A DNA stretch of 64,000 bases from Sphingobacterium allocomposti (lineage in GTDB: Bacteria > Bacteroidota > Bacteroidia > Sphingobacteriales > Sphingobacteriaceae), in contig NZ_VNHX01000013.1 of NCBI RefSeq assembly GCF_008124885.1, positions 54,482 to 118,481 of the forward strand, in the 5' to 3' direction. Made by a program: the position numbers and the translations under genes. Under the pieces are notes generated by a model. It worked only from the letters and a program-made list of their open reading frames with translations. It made no database searches and was not told where the DNA came from. Numbering within the stretch: position 1 is the first letter of the stretch; every line of letters begins with the position of its first letter. Below, one piece after another: positions 52,593 through 61,565 of this stretch.

Positions 52593-54221
52593 TTATCCCA
52601 AAAACGGATAGCGATAATCCGTATCAGGATGGAAAGTTTCCTTGATTGTACGAGGCGAAACCCAGCGCAACAAGTTAATCATGGAGCCAGCCTTATCGTT
52701 GGTACCTGACCCGCGGGCGCCGCCAAATGGCTGTTGTCCTACCACTGCTCCGGTACATTTGTCATTGATATAGAAGTTTCCTGCTGCGTTGCGAAGTGCA
52801 TGTGTAGCTTCGTTGATCGCATAGCGATCCTGCGCGATAATAGAGCCTGTCAGCGCGTAGATCGAAGTCTGATCTACCAATGTCAATGTCTCGGCCCAAT
52901 TTTCGTCTTCGTACACAAAAACCGTCAATACCGGACCAAATAGCTCTTCGGTTAACGTTTCGTAATCCGGAGTCTTGGCCACGATAACGGTAGGGTGAAT
53001 AAAATACCCTTTCGACTTATCATATGTCCCTCCGATAACGACTTCGGCGTCGGCACTATTCTTTGCGCGCTCGATATAGGATGTTATTTTATCAAAGGCT
53101 TTTTCGTCGATAACGGCATTGATAAAATTGCCGAAATCTTCCGTCCCTCCGATCTTGAACGACGCAATATCGGTCTCCATGCGTGTCCGCAAGTCGTTCC
53201 ACAACGATTTAGGAATATAAGCCCGGGAAGCAGCGGAACATTTCTGACCTTGATATTCGAAAGCACCGCGCACCAGGGCGGTATTTAATACCGCGACATC
53301 CGCAGTGGGGTGTGCAAGTATGAAGTCTTTTCCTCCGGTCTCTCCCACGATCCGGGGATATGTTTTATATCGGTGAATATTCTCCCCAATGGTTTTCCAA
53401 ATATCCTGGAATACGCCTGTGGATCCCGTAAAGTGAATACCAGCAAAATCAGGATGTTTAAAAATCACATCTCCCGCTTCAGGGCCTGACACATACACCA
53501 AATTGATTACACCGTCCGGCAGGCCAGCTTCCTTAAACACCTTCATCAAAACATTTGCCGAATAGATCTGTGTATTAGAGGGCTTCCAAACGACCACATT
53601 ACCCATCATTGCTACACACGACGGCAGGTTTCCGGCAATTGCCGTAAAGTTGAAAGGCGTCAGGGCAAAGACAAATCCCTCTAAGGGACGCTGTTCTACC
53701 CTATTCCACACGCCCTTGCTGTTGGCCGGCGGCTGCTGTGCGTAAATCTCCGTCATATACGCTACATTAAAGCGCAAAAAATCGGTGAACTCACATGCTG
53801 AGTCGATCTCCGCCTGATATGGGTTCTTTGACTGCCCCAACATGGTGGCAGCGTTCAGTTGGTAACGGTACTTCGTGGACGCCAATTCCGCTGCTTTTAG
53901 GAATACGGCCGCCCGCTGCTCCCACGGCAGACTTTCCCAGTCCGCTTTTGCCGCCAACGCTGCTTCAATAGCCTTCTCGACATGCGCCTTATCACCCTGG
54001 TGGTAATACCCTAACACATGTTGGTGATCATGCGGTGGCGTAATTTTAACTTTCTTATCTGTACGAATCTCTTCGCCTCCAATATACATAGGGATGTCCG
54101 CTTCCTGTGCTCTCGCATCTTGAATAGCGGCTTCCAGCAATGCTCTTTCTTTCGTTCCCGGAGCGTACGAGTAAACCGGCTCATTGCTCGGTGCGGGAAC
54201 ATTAAAAAATCCTTTTAACAT
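52593..54221 (-). CDS. pruA: L-glutamate gamma-semialdehyde (1-pyrroline-5-carboxylate) dehydrogenase
   Basis: 542 residues, cytoplasmic. It oxidises glutamate semialdehyde to glutamate with NAD, the last step of proline (and arginine/ornithine) breakdown. The aldehyde dehydrogenase fold shows the catalytic C328 in GQKCSAASRA and the general base E294 in IVGETGGKDF, with ALTPFNFTAIAGNLP and FTGSTGVF in the NAD site. The N-terminal FFNVPAPSNEPVYSYAPGTK and the length are those of the stand-alone P5C dehydrogenase; no proline dehydrogenase domain is fused or adjacent. A TATATTTG -7 box lies about 125 bases upstream. Confidence 0.95.
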   Translation of the reverse strand: MLKGFFNVPAPSNEPVYSYAPGTKERALLEAAIQDARAQEADIPMYIGGEEIRTDKKVKITPPHDHQHVLGYYHQGDKAHVEKAIEAALAAKADWESLPWEQRAAVFLKAAELASTKYRYQLNAATMLGQSKNPYQAEIDSACEFTDFLRFNVAYMTEIYAQQPPANSKGVWNRVEQRPLEGFVFALTPFNFTAIAGNLPSCVAMMGNVVVWKPSNTQIYSANVLMKVFKEAGLPDGVINLVYVSGPEAGDVIFKHPDFAGIHFTGSTGVFQDIWKTIGENIHRYKTYPRIVGETGGKDFILAHPTADVAVLNTALVRGAFEYQGQKCSAASRAYIPKSLWNDLRTRMETDIASFKIGGTEDFGNFINAVIDEKAFDKITSYIERAKNSADAEVVIGGTYDKSKGYFIHPTVIVAKTPDYETLTEELFGPVLTVFVYEDENWAETLTLVDQTSIYALTGSIIAQDRYAINEATHALRNAAGNFYINDKCTGAVVGQQPFGGARGSGTNDKAGSMINLLRWVSPRTIKETFHPDTDYRYPFLG

Positions 54222-54341
54222 AACACTTGTTGTTTAATTACAATGATAAAGTTATCCATTCCCGGACGAATATCGTTTACAGATTATAGCAGACCATAAA
54301 CAAATATTGCCTGAAATAATAGATAATAATCTAAATATAGG

Positions 54342-54349
54342 CAAATATA
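54342..54349 (-). promoter_or_regulatory. Putative -7 box of pruA
   Basis: TATATTTG on the minus strand, an exact TAnnTTTG match; TTG lies about 16 bases upstream, shorter than usual. Leader about 115 bases, AT-rich. Confidence 0.4.
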
Positions 54350-54391
54350 CGTTATTTACCGGTAGCAATCAACCGCAGTAATCCGATAAGA

Positions 54392-55000
54392 CTATCCGCT
54401 GCTGCGCTCAATGAGCACCATCAACAGGACGCTCAGCAGCAGACGCTCTTCCTCGCCGCCTTGCTCGGCCAGTCGATGAACGGTAAATCTACGTCCAAAA
54501 AAAGAGGGTTCTTTCCGGATCTCATACTGTTCGACTCCGCGCAGATCCTTCAAAAGATAAGAAGGGTTGAACATATAGCCTGACAAAGCACCGATGATCG
54601 GGATCTCGCCGAAAAGGCCGTCCCACATCTTTGTCCATGGATTTTTCTCTGTAATAGTATAGTCATGCTCACCGGAGGAATTTAAAAGGTAAAACGTCGA
54701 TCGCCACAGGGACCTTAGTGACTTCCGCCTTACTTTGCCTATCACGCGGCCAGTATTGTCTGCGATGGTAAACGTCTGCCGGAAATCAATCAACTTATTG
54801 GATACGAGCTCATACAATACCTCGGAACTGGACGAGTCCCGGTACACCCTTACCGTATCTCTAAAGGTGAATATTTTCTCCCGGACATAGAATAGACTGT
54901 TGCCCAAGGCGTCGGTTGCCTCAAAATCGTTAGCGATTGTTCCGATCTTAAACTTAAATTGGAGCGGGTAAACCAGTGGGGTAAAAAGCGACCTTTCCAT
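54392..55000 (-). CDS. LURP-one/tubby C-terminal-like (scramblase-like) protein
   Basis: 202 residues from MERSLFTPLV at 55000. The frame is open further, to 55096, but a TAAGTTTA promoter-like box lies at about 55021-55030, which favours the shorter start. The protein is one beta-barrel-like domain: LQFKFKIGTIANDFEATDAL, NSLFYVREKIFTFRDTVRVY and a repeat of I/V-rich strands around a central helix, as in LURP-one-related and phospholipid scramblase-like proteins. The C-terminal helix LLLSVLLMVLIERSS is hydrophobic and fills the barrel in this fold. Function in bacteria is unknown. It lies after the Mpo1-like gene with a 174-base gap. Confidence 0.7.
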   Translation of the reverse strand: MERSLFTPLVYPLQFKFKIGTIANDFEATDALGNSLFYVREKIFTFRDTVRVYRDSSSSEVLYELVSNKLIDFRQTFTIADNTGRVIGKVRRKSLRSLWRSTFYLLNSSGEHDYTITEKNPWTKMWDGLFGEIPIIGALSGYMFNPSYLLKDLRGVEQYEIRKEPSFFGRRFTVHRLAEQGGEEERLLLSVLLMVLIERSSG

Positions 55001-55174
55001 CCTATCATAATTTAGCAGCATTAAACTTACACAAAATGTTTTACATGCAAAAACACCTTGAATAATACTGGGTGTTATAATGCCCCGGTGGAGCAACAGG
55101 CAGCGCTTAGCGTTGGTCAGACTACGGCAGTACCGTGTGTCAGGCTTGATCGGGTGACTCCCGACTGAAAAGGG

Positions 55175-55705
55175 TTAATATTTGATCTTGAGTCTTTCGA
55201 ACACTTTGGACCATAACCAAATCGGCCCGATGGTTATTAAGCGCCAAACCTCCTGAAATGACATCTGATGCCCCTTTCTAGCCTGGAAGAAAAGGCCGAT
55301 AGCACCCACAAGTGTCAGACAGAGGGCCACCGACCACACTGCAGGTCCCCCGCCCCGTTCGAGGTACTCCAACTGTACAATCAAGAAACTCATTATACCT
55401 ATGCTGAACAACATGGCGTAGGACAAGGTCGGTGCCAACCGCAGGTAAAGGTAGATCACAACGGCGATGTAAAACGAACCCCAATTTAAAAAATTCTGCA
55501 TATTCATTCGCTCCAGGAGTGCCAGCTTCGGAAAGGGTATCATCCAGACCAGCGCCAGCACACCGAAGAACAGCAAAGCCAAAAAAACACTATAAACAAT
55601 CCTATCTCCCGGAATAATCCGCTGATCTAACTCGTAGAAATACCGGTCTACAGGTCTTTCAAACGTCGGTTTTATCAACTTCTTATTTTTCTTTTTCATA
55701 TGCAT
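55175..55705 (-). CDS. Multi-span membrane protein, probably Mpo1/DUF962-like
   Basis: 176 residues. ATG at 55705 or at 55699 (MKKKNKK). After a basic N-terminus with FERPVDRYFYELDQRIIPGD, four membrane helices lie at about 40-60, 75-90, 95-112 and 122-141. The end, QEVWRLITIGPIWLWSKVFE plus RLKIKY, matches the end of DUF962/Mpo1-like proteins (FLLIGPLWLLSK), which in yeast are dioxygenases of fatty-acid alpha-oxidation. The histidine pattern of active Mpo1 (HxxxNxxxH) is not evident here, so activity is doubtful. It lies 155 bases after the CzcA gene on the same strand. Confidence 0.55.
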   Translation of the reverse strand: MHMKKKNKKLIKPTFERPVDRYFYELDQRIIPGDRIVYSVFLALLFFGVLALVWMIPFPKLALLERMNMQNFLNWGSFYIAVVIYLYLRLAPTLSYAMLFSIGIMSFLIVQLEYLERGGGPAVWSVALCLTLVGAIGLFFQARKGHQMSFQEVWRLITIGPIWLWSKVFERLKIKY

Positions 55706-55860
55706 TCAATTTTCTCCCCTTACGCATACGCATATATTGTTTGACGTTTCCGCCCACATACATGTGTATTTGACGCCGCAAAGTTACATATTATCCGCGG
55801 CAGGTGCGGTGCCCCCGGCCAGAAAAAGCGTTATCGATATATCGGGCTTAAAAAGACCGT

Positions 55861-58800
55861 CTACAGACGCTTCTGCGACGATTTTTTATTCATCCAATAA
55901 AAGACCACCGGGATAACCGTGAAACTGAGAATTAAACAGATTATCAGCCCCCCAACAATCATGATCGCCAGCGGCTTTTGGATTTCGGATCCCATCCCTG
56001 TCGACATCGCTGCCGGCAGCAGGCCCATGGATCCCATAAGCGCAATCATAACGACCGGTCGTATCCTGCTCTTCACGCCGGTCTGTATGGCATCCAGCAA
56101 AGGCATCTTTTGCCTCATATTATCCCTAATAACGCCTATTAATACGATTCCGTCTATGGTTGCAACGCCAAACAGGATAATGAATCCGATACCGGCAGAG
56201 ATTCCGAAGATCGTTCCTGTTGCCCATAGGGATATAAAACCACCGATAAAGGCGAAAGCCAAGGTTAGGGAAGATATGAGTGTGTCTTTTAAGTTGCCGA
56301 AATTAAAATACAGCAGCAGCAATATCAACGCCAGACTGATGGGGACTACGAGTGCAAGTTGCTTTGCGGCACGCTCTTTACTTTCGAACTCGCCGGCCCA
56401 CTCCATGTGATTTTCCTGAGGCAGTTTTACTTCGCGGGCGACGGTTTCCTTAGCTTCGGCGATGGTACTACCTAAGTCCCGGCCTTCGATGCTGAAACCC
56501 ACCCCGATATATCGGCTGTTTCCTTCCCGGTAAATGAAGGCAGGTCCTGTCTGGTACGCTATCGTTGCTATTTCCTGCAGTGGTATACGCTGCCCATTAC
56601 TTGTTGGGATCAGAATGTTCTTAATCTTTTCGGGTGTGTCGCGGTAAGCTTCACTGAAACGTAGAACCACGTCAAACTGCCGATCTCCCTCATAAAACTT
56701 CGTAGCGGCCTGGCCGCCGATAGTCATGGCGATCACGGCCTGTACATCTGCAGTAAAGACGCCATATTTAGCCATTTTTGAGTCGTGTAGCTGTATACGC
56801 AGCTCGGGAAGACCGATATTTTTGTATACGTTGATGTCTTTTATTCCATCGACTTTTTCGATAGCCGTGGCCACACGGTTGGCATAATTCTCCAGATCAT
56901 AAAGGTCGTCTCCAAAGATTTTGATAACCAACGAACTCTTCACGCCGGCAACATATTCTTCGACGTTGTCCTGTATAGGCTGGCTAAACCCAAAATTTAT
57001 ACCGGGATAGTGATTCAGCTGCTCCCGCAGTTCCTGTATGATGTCGTCTTTACTCACCTTACGCTTCCATTCACTTTGATCCTTCAGCTGTACGTTAAAC
57101 TCTATGTTAAAGAAACCTGTCGGGTCTGTTCCGTCGTTCGGACGCCCTGTCTGCGTAAATATAAAATCGATCTCTTCACAGCTCTTCACCATGATCTGCT
57201 TCATCTCCTGGGTCAGCCGCGTTGACTCCTCGAGATTCACGCTGTTGGGCAAGGTCGCCCTGATATAAATGGCACCTTCGTTGAGCTTGGGTAAAAATTC
57301 GGAGCCGTAATGCAAAAACTTCAGCATACATCCCCCCAGAATTACGATAAAGATCGCGACAGTCGTCTTCTTGTAGGAAAAGGCTTTATCAAAAAGCGCG
57401 TAGATGCTCCGTTGGAAAAAGCGTGTTACCCAGTTTTCCTTTTCGTCCATACCTTTTGTGAACAGAAGCTTACACATCGCCGGAACGTATGTCAGGCTGA
57501 GAATGAGCGATCCGAGCAGCGCATATCCCAACGTGAAGGCCAGCGGCGAGAACATCTTTCCTTCCACCTTCTGAAATGAAAATATAGGCAATAAGGCCAC
57601 GATCAGGATAATTAGCGCGAAGAATATATACGACGCCACACTTCCGGCACTCTTCTTGATGACACCCAGTTTACTCATCTTGGCGAACCGCTCAGGTCCC
57701 ACACGATGAGATAGGGTGGCCATTGCCACGAATACGGTTTCTACAATAACGAGCGTGCCTTCCAGCAGCAGACCAAAATCCAGTGACCCCATGGAAATCA
57801 GATTGGCCGGAAGCCCTTGTATCTTCAGCATAATGATGGCAAACAGGAAGGACAGCGGAATCACCGAAGCAACAATAAATGTTGATTTCCAATTATATAA
57901 AAAGATAAAAACAATCAGTGAAACCAGTAGAATACCTTCGATTAAGTTCCGGGAAACGGTCCGAACGGTATTATCTACCAGCTTGGTTCGGTCTACAATA
58001 CTTTCAATCTTCACGCCATCCGGTAGCGTTCTGCTATTTAATTCCTCGATTTTATCTTTCAACCGTTCGATGACGGCCGAAGGATTCTCGCCGCGCAGCA
58101 TGATTACGATACCTTCGACAACGTCATCCGCTTCGTTAAAACCTACCTGGCCGAGTCTCGGTTTGTTCGATACGACGACATCGGCGACATTTTTAATCAA
58201 AACCGGTGTCGAGCCTTCCAGCTTTATGGTGATATTACCAATATCTTCCAATTTATCCAGCAGGCCTACCCCCCGCACAACGTAGGCCTGGTCGCCCTGT
58301 TGGATAACATCGCCGCCCACGTTGATATTCGATTTGGACACCGCTTCGTACACGTCCAGCGGAGACAGGTCATAATTCTTAAGTTCAGTGGGGTGAATAC
58401 GGATCTCATAGATCTTCTCTTCACCGCCAAAACTTACGACGTCCGCTACGCCGGGCACCCCAAGCAGTTCCCGCTCAATAACCCAATCCTGAATAGCTGT
58501 AACTTCTTTCAGGGGCAGGTCGCTACGGATTATGTATCTAAAGATCTCACCCGTAGCGCCCGATGGGGGCTCGATGGAAGCTTCGGCGCCTTCCGGCAGA
58601 TCTACCCCCGCCAACTTGTTGGACACATATTGCTGTGCATAGAAATCGTCGACATCGTCTTCAAACTGCACCGTTACAACAGAAAGTCCAAACAGGGAGA
58701 TCGAACGGACGTTACTTTTTCTAGGAATGCTGTTCACCTCTTTCGAAATAGGCAGGGTAACAAGCTTTTCCATTTCCTCGGCACTACGTCCGGGCCACTG

Positions 58801-58962
58801 GGTAATGATGCGGGCCCGCGTATTTGTAACATCGGGAAAGGCTTCGATAGCTGTATGCCGCAGGGCGTAGATCCCGCCGAACAGCAATATCATCACTGCG
58901 AACAATACGACTGTGGTATTACGTAATGAAAACGTAACAATCTTTTGTACTAGTTTTTTCAT
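55861..58962 (-). CDS. CzcA/CusA-type heavy-metal RND efflux pump
   Basis: 1033 residues, 12 membrane helices in the usual 1+5 / 1+5 layout with two large periplasmic loops; inner-membrane trimer that drives metal ions out with protons. The start MKKLVQKIVTFSLRNTTVVL is typical. In TM4 the family motif DFGxxxDGA appears as DFGLLLEGT, so the acidic positions are D395, E401 and E408; E401 replaces the usual aspartate. The DFG form belongs to divalent-metal (Zn, Co, Cd, Ni) pumps rather than the Cu/Ag branch, but the exact ion is not fixed. The adaptor gene ends 11 bases upstream: same operon. Confidence 0.94.
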   Translation of the reverse strand: MKKLVQKIVTFSLRNTTVVLFAVMILLFGGIYALRHTAIEAFPDVTNTRARIITQWPGRSAEEMEKLVTLPISKEVNSIPRKSNVRSISLFGLSVVTVQFEDDVDDFYAQQYVSNKLAGVDLPEGAEASIEPPSGATGEIFRYIIRSDLPLKEVTAIQDWVIERELLGVPGVADVVSFGGEEKIYEIRIHPTELKNYDLSPLDVYEAVSKSNINVGGDVIQQGDQAYVVRGVGLLDKLEDIGNITIKLEGSTPVLIKNVADVVVSNKPRLGQVGFNEADDVVEGIVIMLRGENPSAVIERLKDKIEELNSRTLPDGVKIESIVDRTKLVDNTVRTVSRNLIEGILLVSLIVFIFLYNWKSTFIVASVIPLSFLFAIIMLKIQGLPANLISMGSLDFGLLLEGTLVIVETVFVAMATLSHRVGPERFAKMSKLGVIKKSAGSVASYIFFALIILIVALLPIFSFQKVEGKMFSPLAFTLGYALLGSLILSLTYVPAMCKLLFTKGMDEKENWVTRFFQRSIYALFDKAFSYKKTTVAIFIVILGGCMLKFLHYGSEFLPKLNEGAIYIRATLPNSVNLEESTRLTQEMKQIMVKSCEEIDFIFTQTGRPNDGTDPTGFFNIEFNVQLKDQSEWKRKVSKDDIIQELREQLNHYPGINFGFSQPIQDNVEEYVAGVKSSLVIKIFGDDLYDLENYANRVATAIEKVDGIKDINVYKNIGLPELRIQLHDSKMAKYGVFTADVQAVIAMTIGGQAATKFYEGDRQFDVVLRFSEAYRDTPEKIKNILIPTSNGQRIPLQEIATIAYQTGPAFIYREGNSRYIGVGFSIEGRDLGSTIAEAKETVAREVKLPQENHMEWAGEFESKERAAKQLALVVPISLALILLLLYFNFGNLKDTLISSLTLAFAFIGGFISLWATGTIFGISAGIGFIILFGVATIDGIVLIGVIRDNMRQKMPLLDAIQTGVKSRIRPVVMIALMGSMGLLPAAMSTGMGSEIQKPLAIMIVGGLIICLILSFTVIPVVFYWMNKKSSQKRL

Positions 58963-58973
58963 GTTTCCCCCTT

Positions 58974-60080
58974 TTACCTCGGCTGGCTCAGCTGTTCAAA
59001 AATCAACAATGCGTTAGAGCCTATAACGCGTTCGCCCTCCGCGAGCCTTTCCGCTATAAAAGTATATTCTTCATTGGCAGCCACAGGCTTAATGCGCCGC
59101 ACGTCCAGATTGCAATCGTCCTTATACACTACGATGTATTCTTTGTTGTTGCTAAACACCTTGGCCCTATTTGGAATCGCAAAAGCGGATCCTGAGTCGT
59201 TCTTCATATTAATAATGATATCCGCGCTCAGGCCCGGCATCAGATTCAGGTGCTGGTTGGATAAAACAACGCGGGCCTTCAGCACATGTTCGTTATCGTC
59301 GAAAACGTTGTATATTTTGTCGATTTTCCCCTGATAAAACTGATCGGGATATGCTATGGTGCGCACTTTAACTTCGTCTCCAACCTTGATGAAGCGTAGA
59401 TTGCTGGCATATATGTTAACCATCACCCATACCTCTTTTAAGTTGGAAACCGAAAAAAGAGGATCACTATCCGGCGTTATCGTCTGTCCTACACTAACCG
59501 ATTTTTGGATAATATATCCGTTCTTGGGCGCCAGAATCTGGAAAGCTCCTCCACCGACAGCCCTATATAGCTGTAAACTTTCGTTGACGCGGTCTAGTTC
59601 AATCCGTGCACTTTCCAGCTCATGCTCAGCTGCAAGGACTTCGGGCGCTGCTACGAGGCCGTCTGCAGCCATCTCTTTCTTGCTATTTATCTGCTTTTCC
59701 AGCAGGCCGATCTGATTCTCCTGATAACGCTTTTGTTGGTGGAGTTCCTGGATCTGTGCCGACTTTATCGTGGCCAGCACCTGTCCTTTCCGCACATAAT
59801 CGCCGAGTTCGAACTGCACACTCTCGACCACGCCGTCCAGCAGCGTACGAAAAGCCACCATATCGTTCTCGTTATACTCTATCTTACCCGACAGTGTCAA
59901 CTGCTCGCTGATGGGCTGTTCGGTCACATCAATAATTTCTGTCGATTGCTTTAACTGATCGTTTATACAAAATCCTTGCTCTATTTCGGTTTGAGCCTGC
60001 TCCTGTGCAGCTTTCGGACCGCAACTGAAAAGTAAACTTGTCCCTGTTACAGATAGCAAAACACCGATTCTTATTTTCAT
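58974..60080 (-). CDS. RND efflux periplasmic adaptor (CzcB/CusB type), lipoprotein
   Basis: 368 residues. The signal peptide ends in a lipobox LFSC with C20, so it is anchored by lipid. The order of domains is the normal one: a beta-barrel/lipoyl half (VAFRTLLDGVVESVQFELGD), a long coiled-coil hairpin (about 115-170, IQELHQQKRYQENQIGLLEK), the second lipoyl half (AVGGGAFQILAPKNGYIIQK), the beta-barrel domain and a membrane-proximal domain. It joins the RND pump to the TolC channel. No metal-binding His-rich N-terminus is present. It is 11 bases before czcA and 159 bases after the TolC gene. Confidence 0.92.
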   Translation of the reverse strand: MKIRIGVLLSVTGTSLLFSCGPKAAQEQAQTEIEQGFCINDQLKQSTEIIDVTEQPISEQLTLSGKIEYNENDMVAFRTLLDGVVESVQFELGDYVRKGQVLATIKSAQIQELHQQKRYQENQIGLLEKQINSKKEMAADGLVAAPEVLAAEHELESARIELDRVNESLQLYRAVGGGAFQILAPKNGYIIQKSVSVGQTITPDSDPLFSVSNLKEVWVMVNIYASNLRFIKVGDEVKVRTIAYPDQFYQGKIDKIYNVFDDNEHVLKARVVLSNQHLNLMPGLSADIIINMKNDSGSAFAIPNRAKVFSNNKEYIVVYKDDCNLDVRRIKPVAANEEYTFIAERLAEGERVIGSNALLIFEQLSQPR

Positions 60081-60239
60081 ATCTCAATAATTAATAAATC
60101 ATTCCTGTTGTTCGTGATGGCAAGCATCGCCGATGAGCGCCAAATTAGGCCTCCGCGTGAGCGCTTTCCCCGTTCTCACCCACCGCACCGATCGGCTTCA
60201 TAACGCCTGTCGGCACGCTGTCCAAGACATCTCCTCTAA

Positions 60240-61496
60240 TCAGAAATCGCTGCCCACCAAGTATTGTAGTTCTTCCAACGTGGTGTTGTAGTTTTCCCAG
60301 ACATCTAAGAAGGCCCCATGTGCCTCCCGTGCTGCCTGAACGAAGTCTATGAATTCCATGAGCGTGATCTGCTGCCCCTGCAAATGTTTACGGTATCGGT
60401 CGACCATGGCCTGCTGTTCGTGGATAGCATCAGCCGACCAATCCTGCAGCATACGTTCATATCTTAACAGCTGATCTCTGCGCTTGCGCACGGCCGACTC
60501 TAGCTCCCATTGCAAGGAGGCCTGTTGGGCGCGTTGCAGCTCGACAGACTGTTTTGCCGCTTGAATGTTGCCCTTGTTTCTGTTGAACAGCGGCAGATCC
60601 ATACTTACGCCGAGACCTACGAAGTCCTGCATGATATTTCCGCCACGGTCATAGCCAACCTGCAGCGTTAGATCGGGCTTACGGTTAGCTTTTTCGAGCC
60701 GAAGCTCAGCTTCCGCCTGCTCCACTGCCGTCAGCTGCCGCTTCAAGCCAATATTTTGGGATAACGCCAAGGATACGACGTCGGCAGGAAGTCGGGCGAG
60801 ACGGCTTTCGAAGGTATTTCCATCTTGCAGCTGGTCCACGGTAATATCGTCAAGCTGCGTTAGCACCCTTAGGACGTGTATGGAGGAGGCAATATCGTCT
60901 TCCAGCTCCAACTGTTCCTTACGCAGGCTGATGAGCTCGGCCTGTACCCGCCTGTAATCGGCCAATGATACGTTTTGTTGCTGCGACTGCCGTGCGTACT
61001 GTCGGGAGAGCTGTTCGAATAGGTCTACCATGGCGCGTAACTGCAGCAGGCTTTGCTTCTGGCTCACCACATGGTAGTAGGTTTGCCGCAATTCCTTCTT
61101 TAGCTCGCGCACCAATTCCTCGAACTCGTGTACGGCCATGCGGTGTTCCAGCTGTTTTACCGCGACTCTTTTTTTGCGCTTGCCGGCTGTTTCGATGAGC
61201 TGCTCGAGCTCTATCGAAACCTGCTGTGTCCGGCCATAGCTGCCTAGAAGAGGCGGCATAGTTTCACTCGTCGCGTTGGACCATAAGTTAAACTCGTCAA
61301 CGGATAAGACGGGATTGGGCCAAAGCTTCTCCTGTACGACTTCTGCTTCTGCCCTGCCAATGTCGAATTTGGCCGCGATAAGCATGTAGTTGCGGCTAAG
61401 AAACTGCTGCTCCAGCTGCTCTAGCCCATACGGTTGCGCTTGGGCTGACACCGTAACAGCTCCGACACACATCAAGAAAATATACAAATACTTCAC
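60240..61496 (-). CDS. TolC family outer-membrane efflux channel (CzcC type)
   Basis: 418 residues, signal peptide ending VSAQAQ (about 21). Two outer-membrane-efflux repeats make the alpha-barrel: the first with YGLEQLEQQFLSRNYMLIAA and AEAEVVQEKLWPNPVLSVDE (WPNP, a family mark), the second with RLEKANRKPDLTLQVGYDRG and VSMDLPLFNRNKGNIQAAKQ (LPLFNRN, a CzcC/CnrC mark). It forms the trimeric channel that passes the metal ion from the pump through the outer membrane. It lies 69 bases after the histidine kinase gene in the same direction. Confidence 0.92.
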   Translation of the reverse strand: MKYLYIFLMCVGAVTVSAQAQPYGLEQLEQQFLSRNYMLIAAKFDIGRAEAEVVQEKLWPNPVLSVDEFNLWSNATSETMPPLLGSYGRTQQVSIELEQLIETAGKRKKRVAVKQLEHRMAVHEFEELVRELKKELRQTYYHVVSQKQSLLQLRAMVDLFEQLSRQYARQSQQQNVSLADYRRVQAELISLRKEQLELEDDIASSIHVLRVLTQLDDITVDQLQDGNTFESRLARLPADVVSLALSQNIGLKRQLTAVEQAEAELRLEKANRKPDLTLQVGYDRGGNIMQDFVGLGVSMDLPLFNRNKGNIQAAKQSVELQRAQQASLQWELESAVRKRRDQLLRYERMLQDWSADAIHEQQAMVDRYRKHLQGQQITLMEFIDFVQAAREAHGAFLDVWENYNTTLEELQYLVGSDF

Positions 61497-61565
61497 CTGT
61501 TAAACGTTTCCTGCAAAGCTAGGGCTGACGGATTAAGGCGGATTTTAAGGTGGATTAGAATTGCA

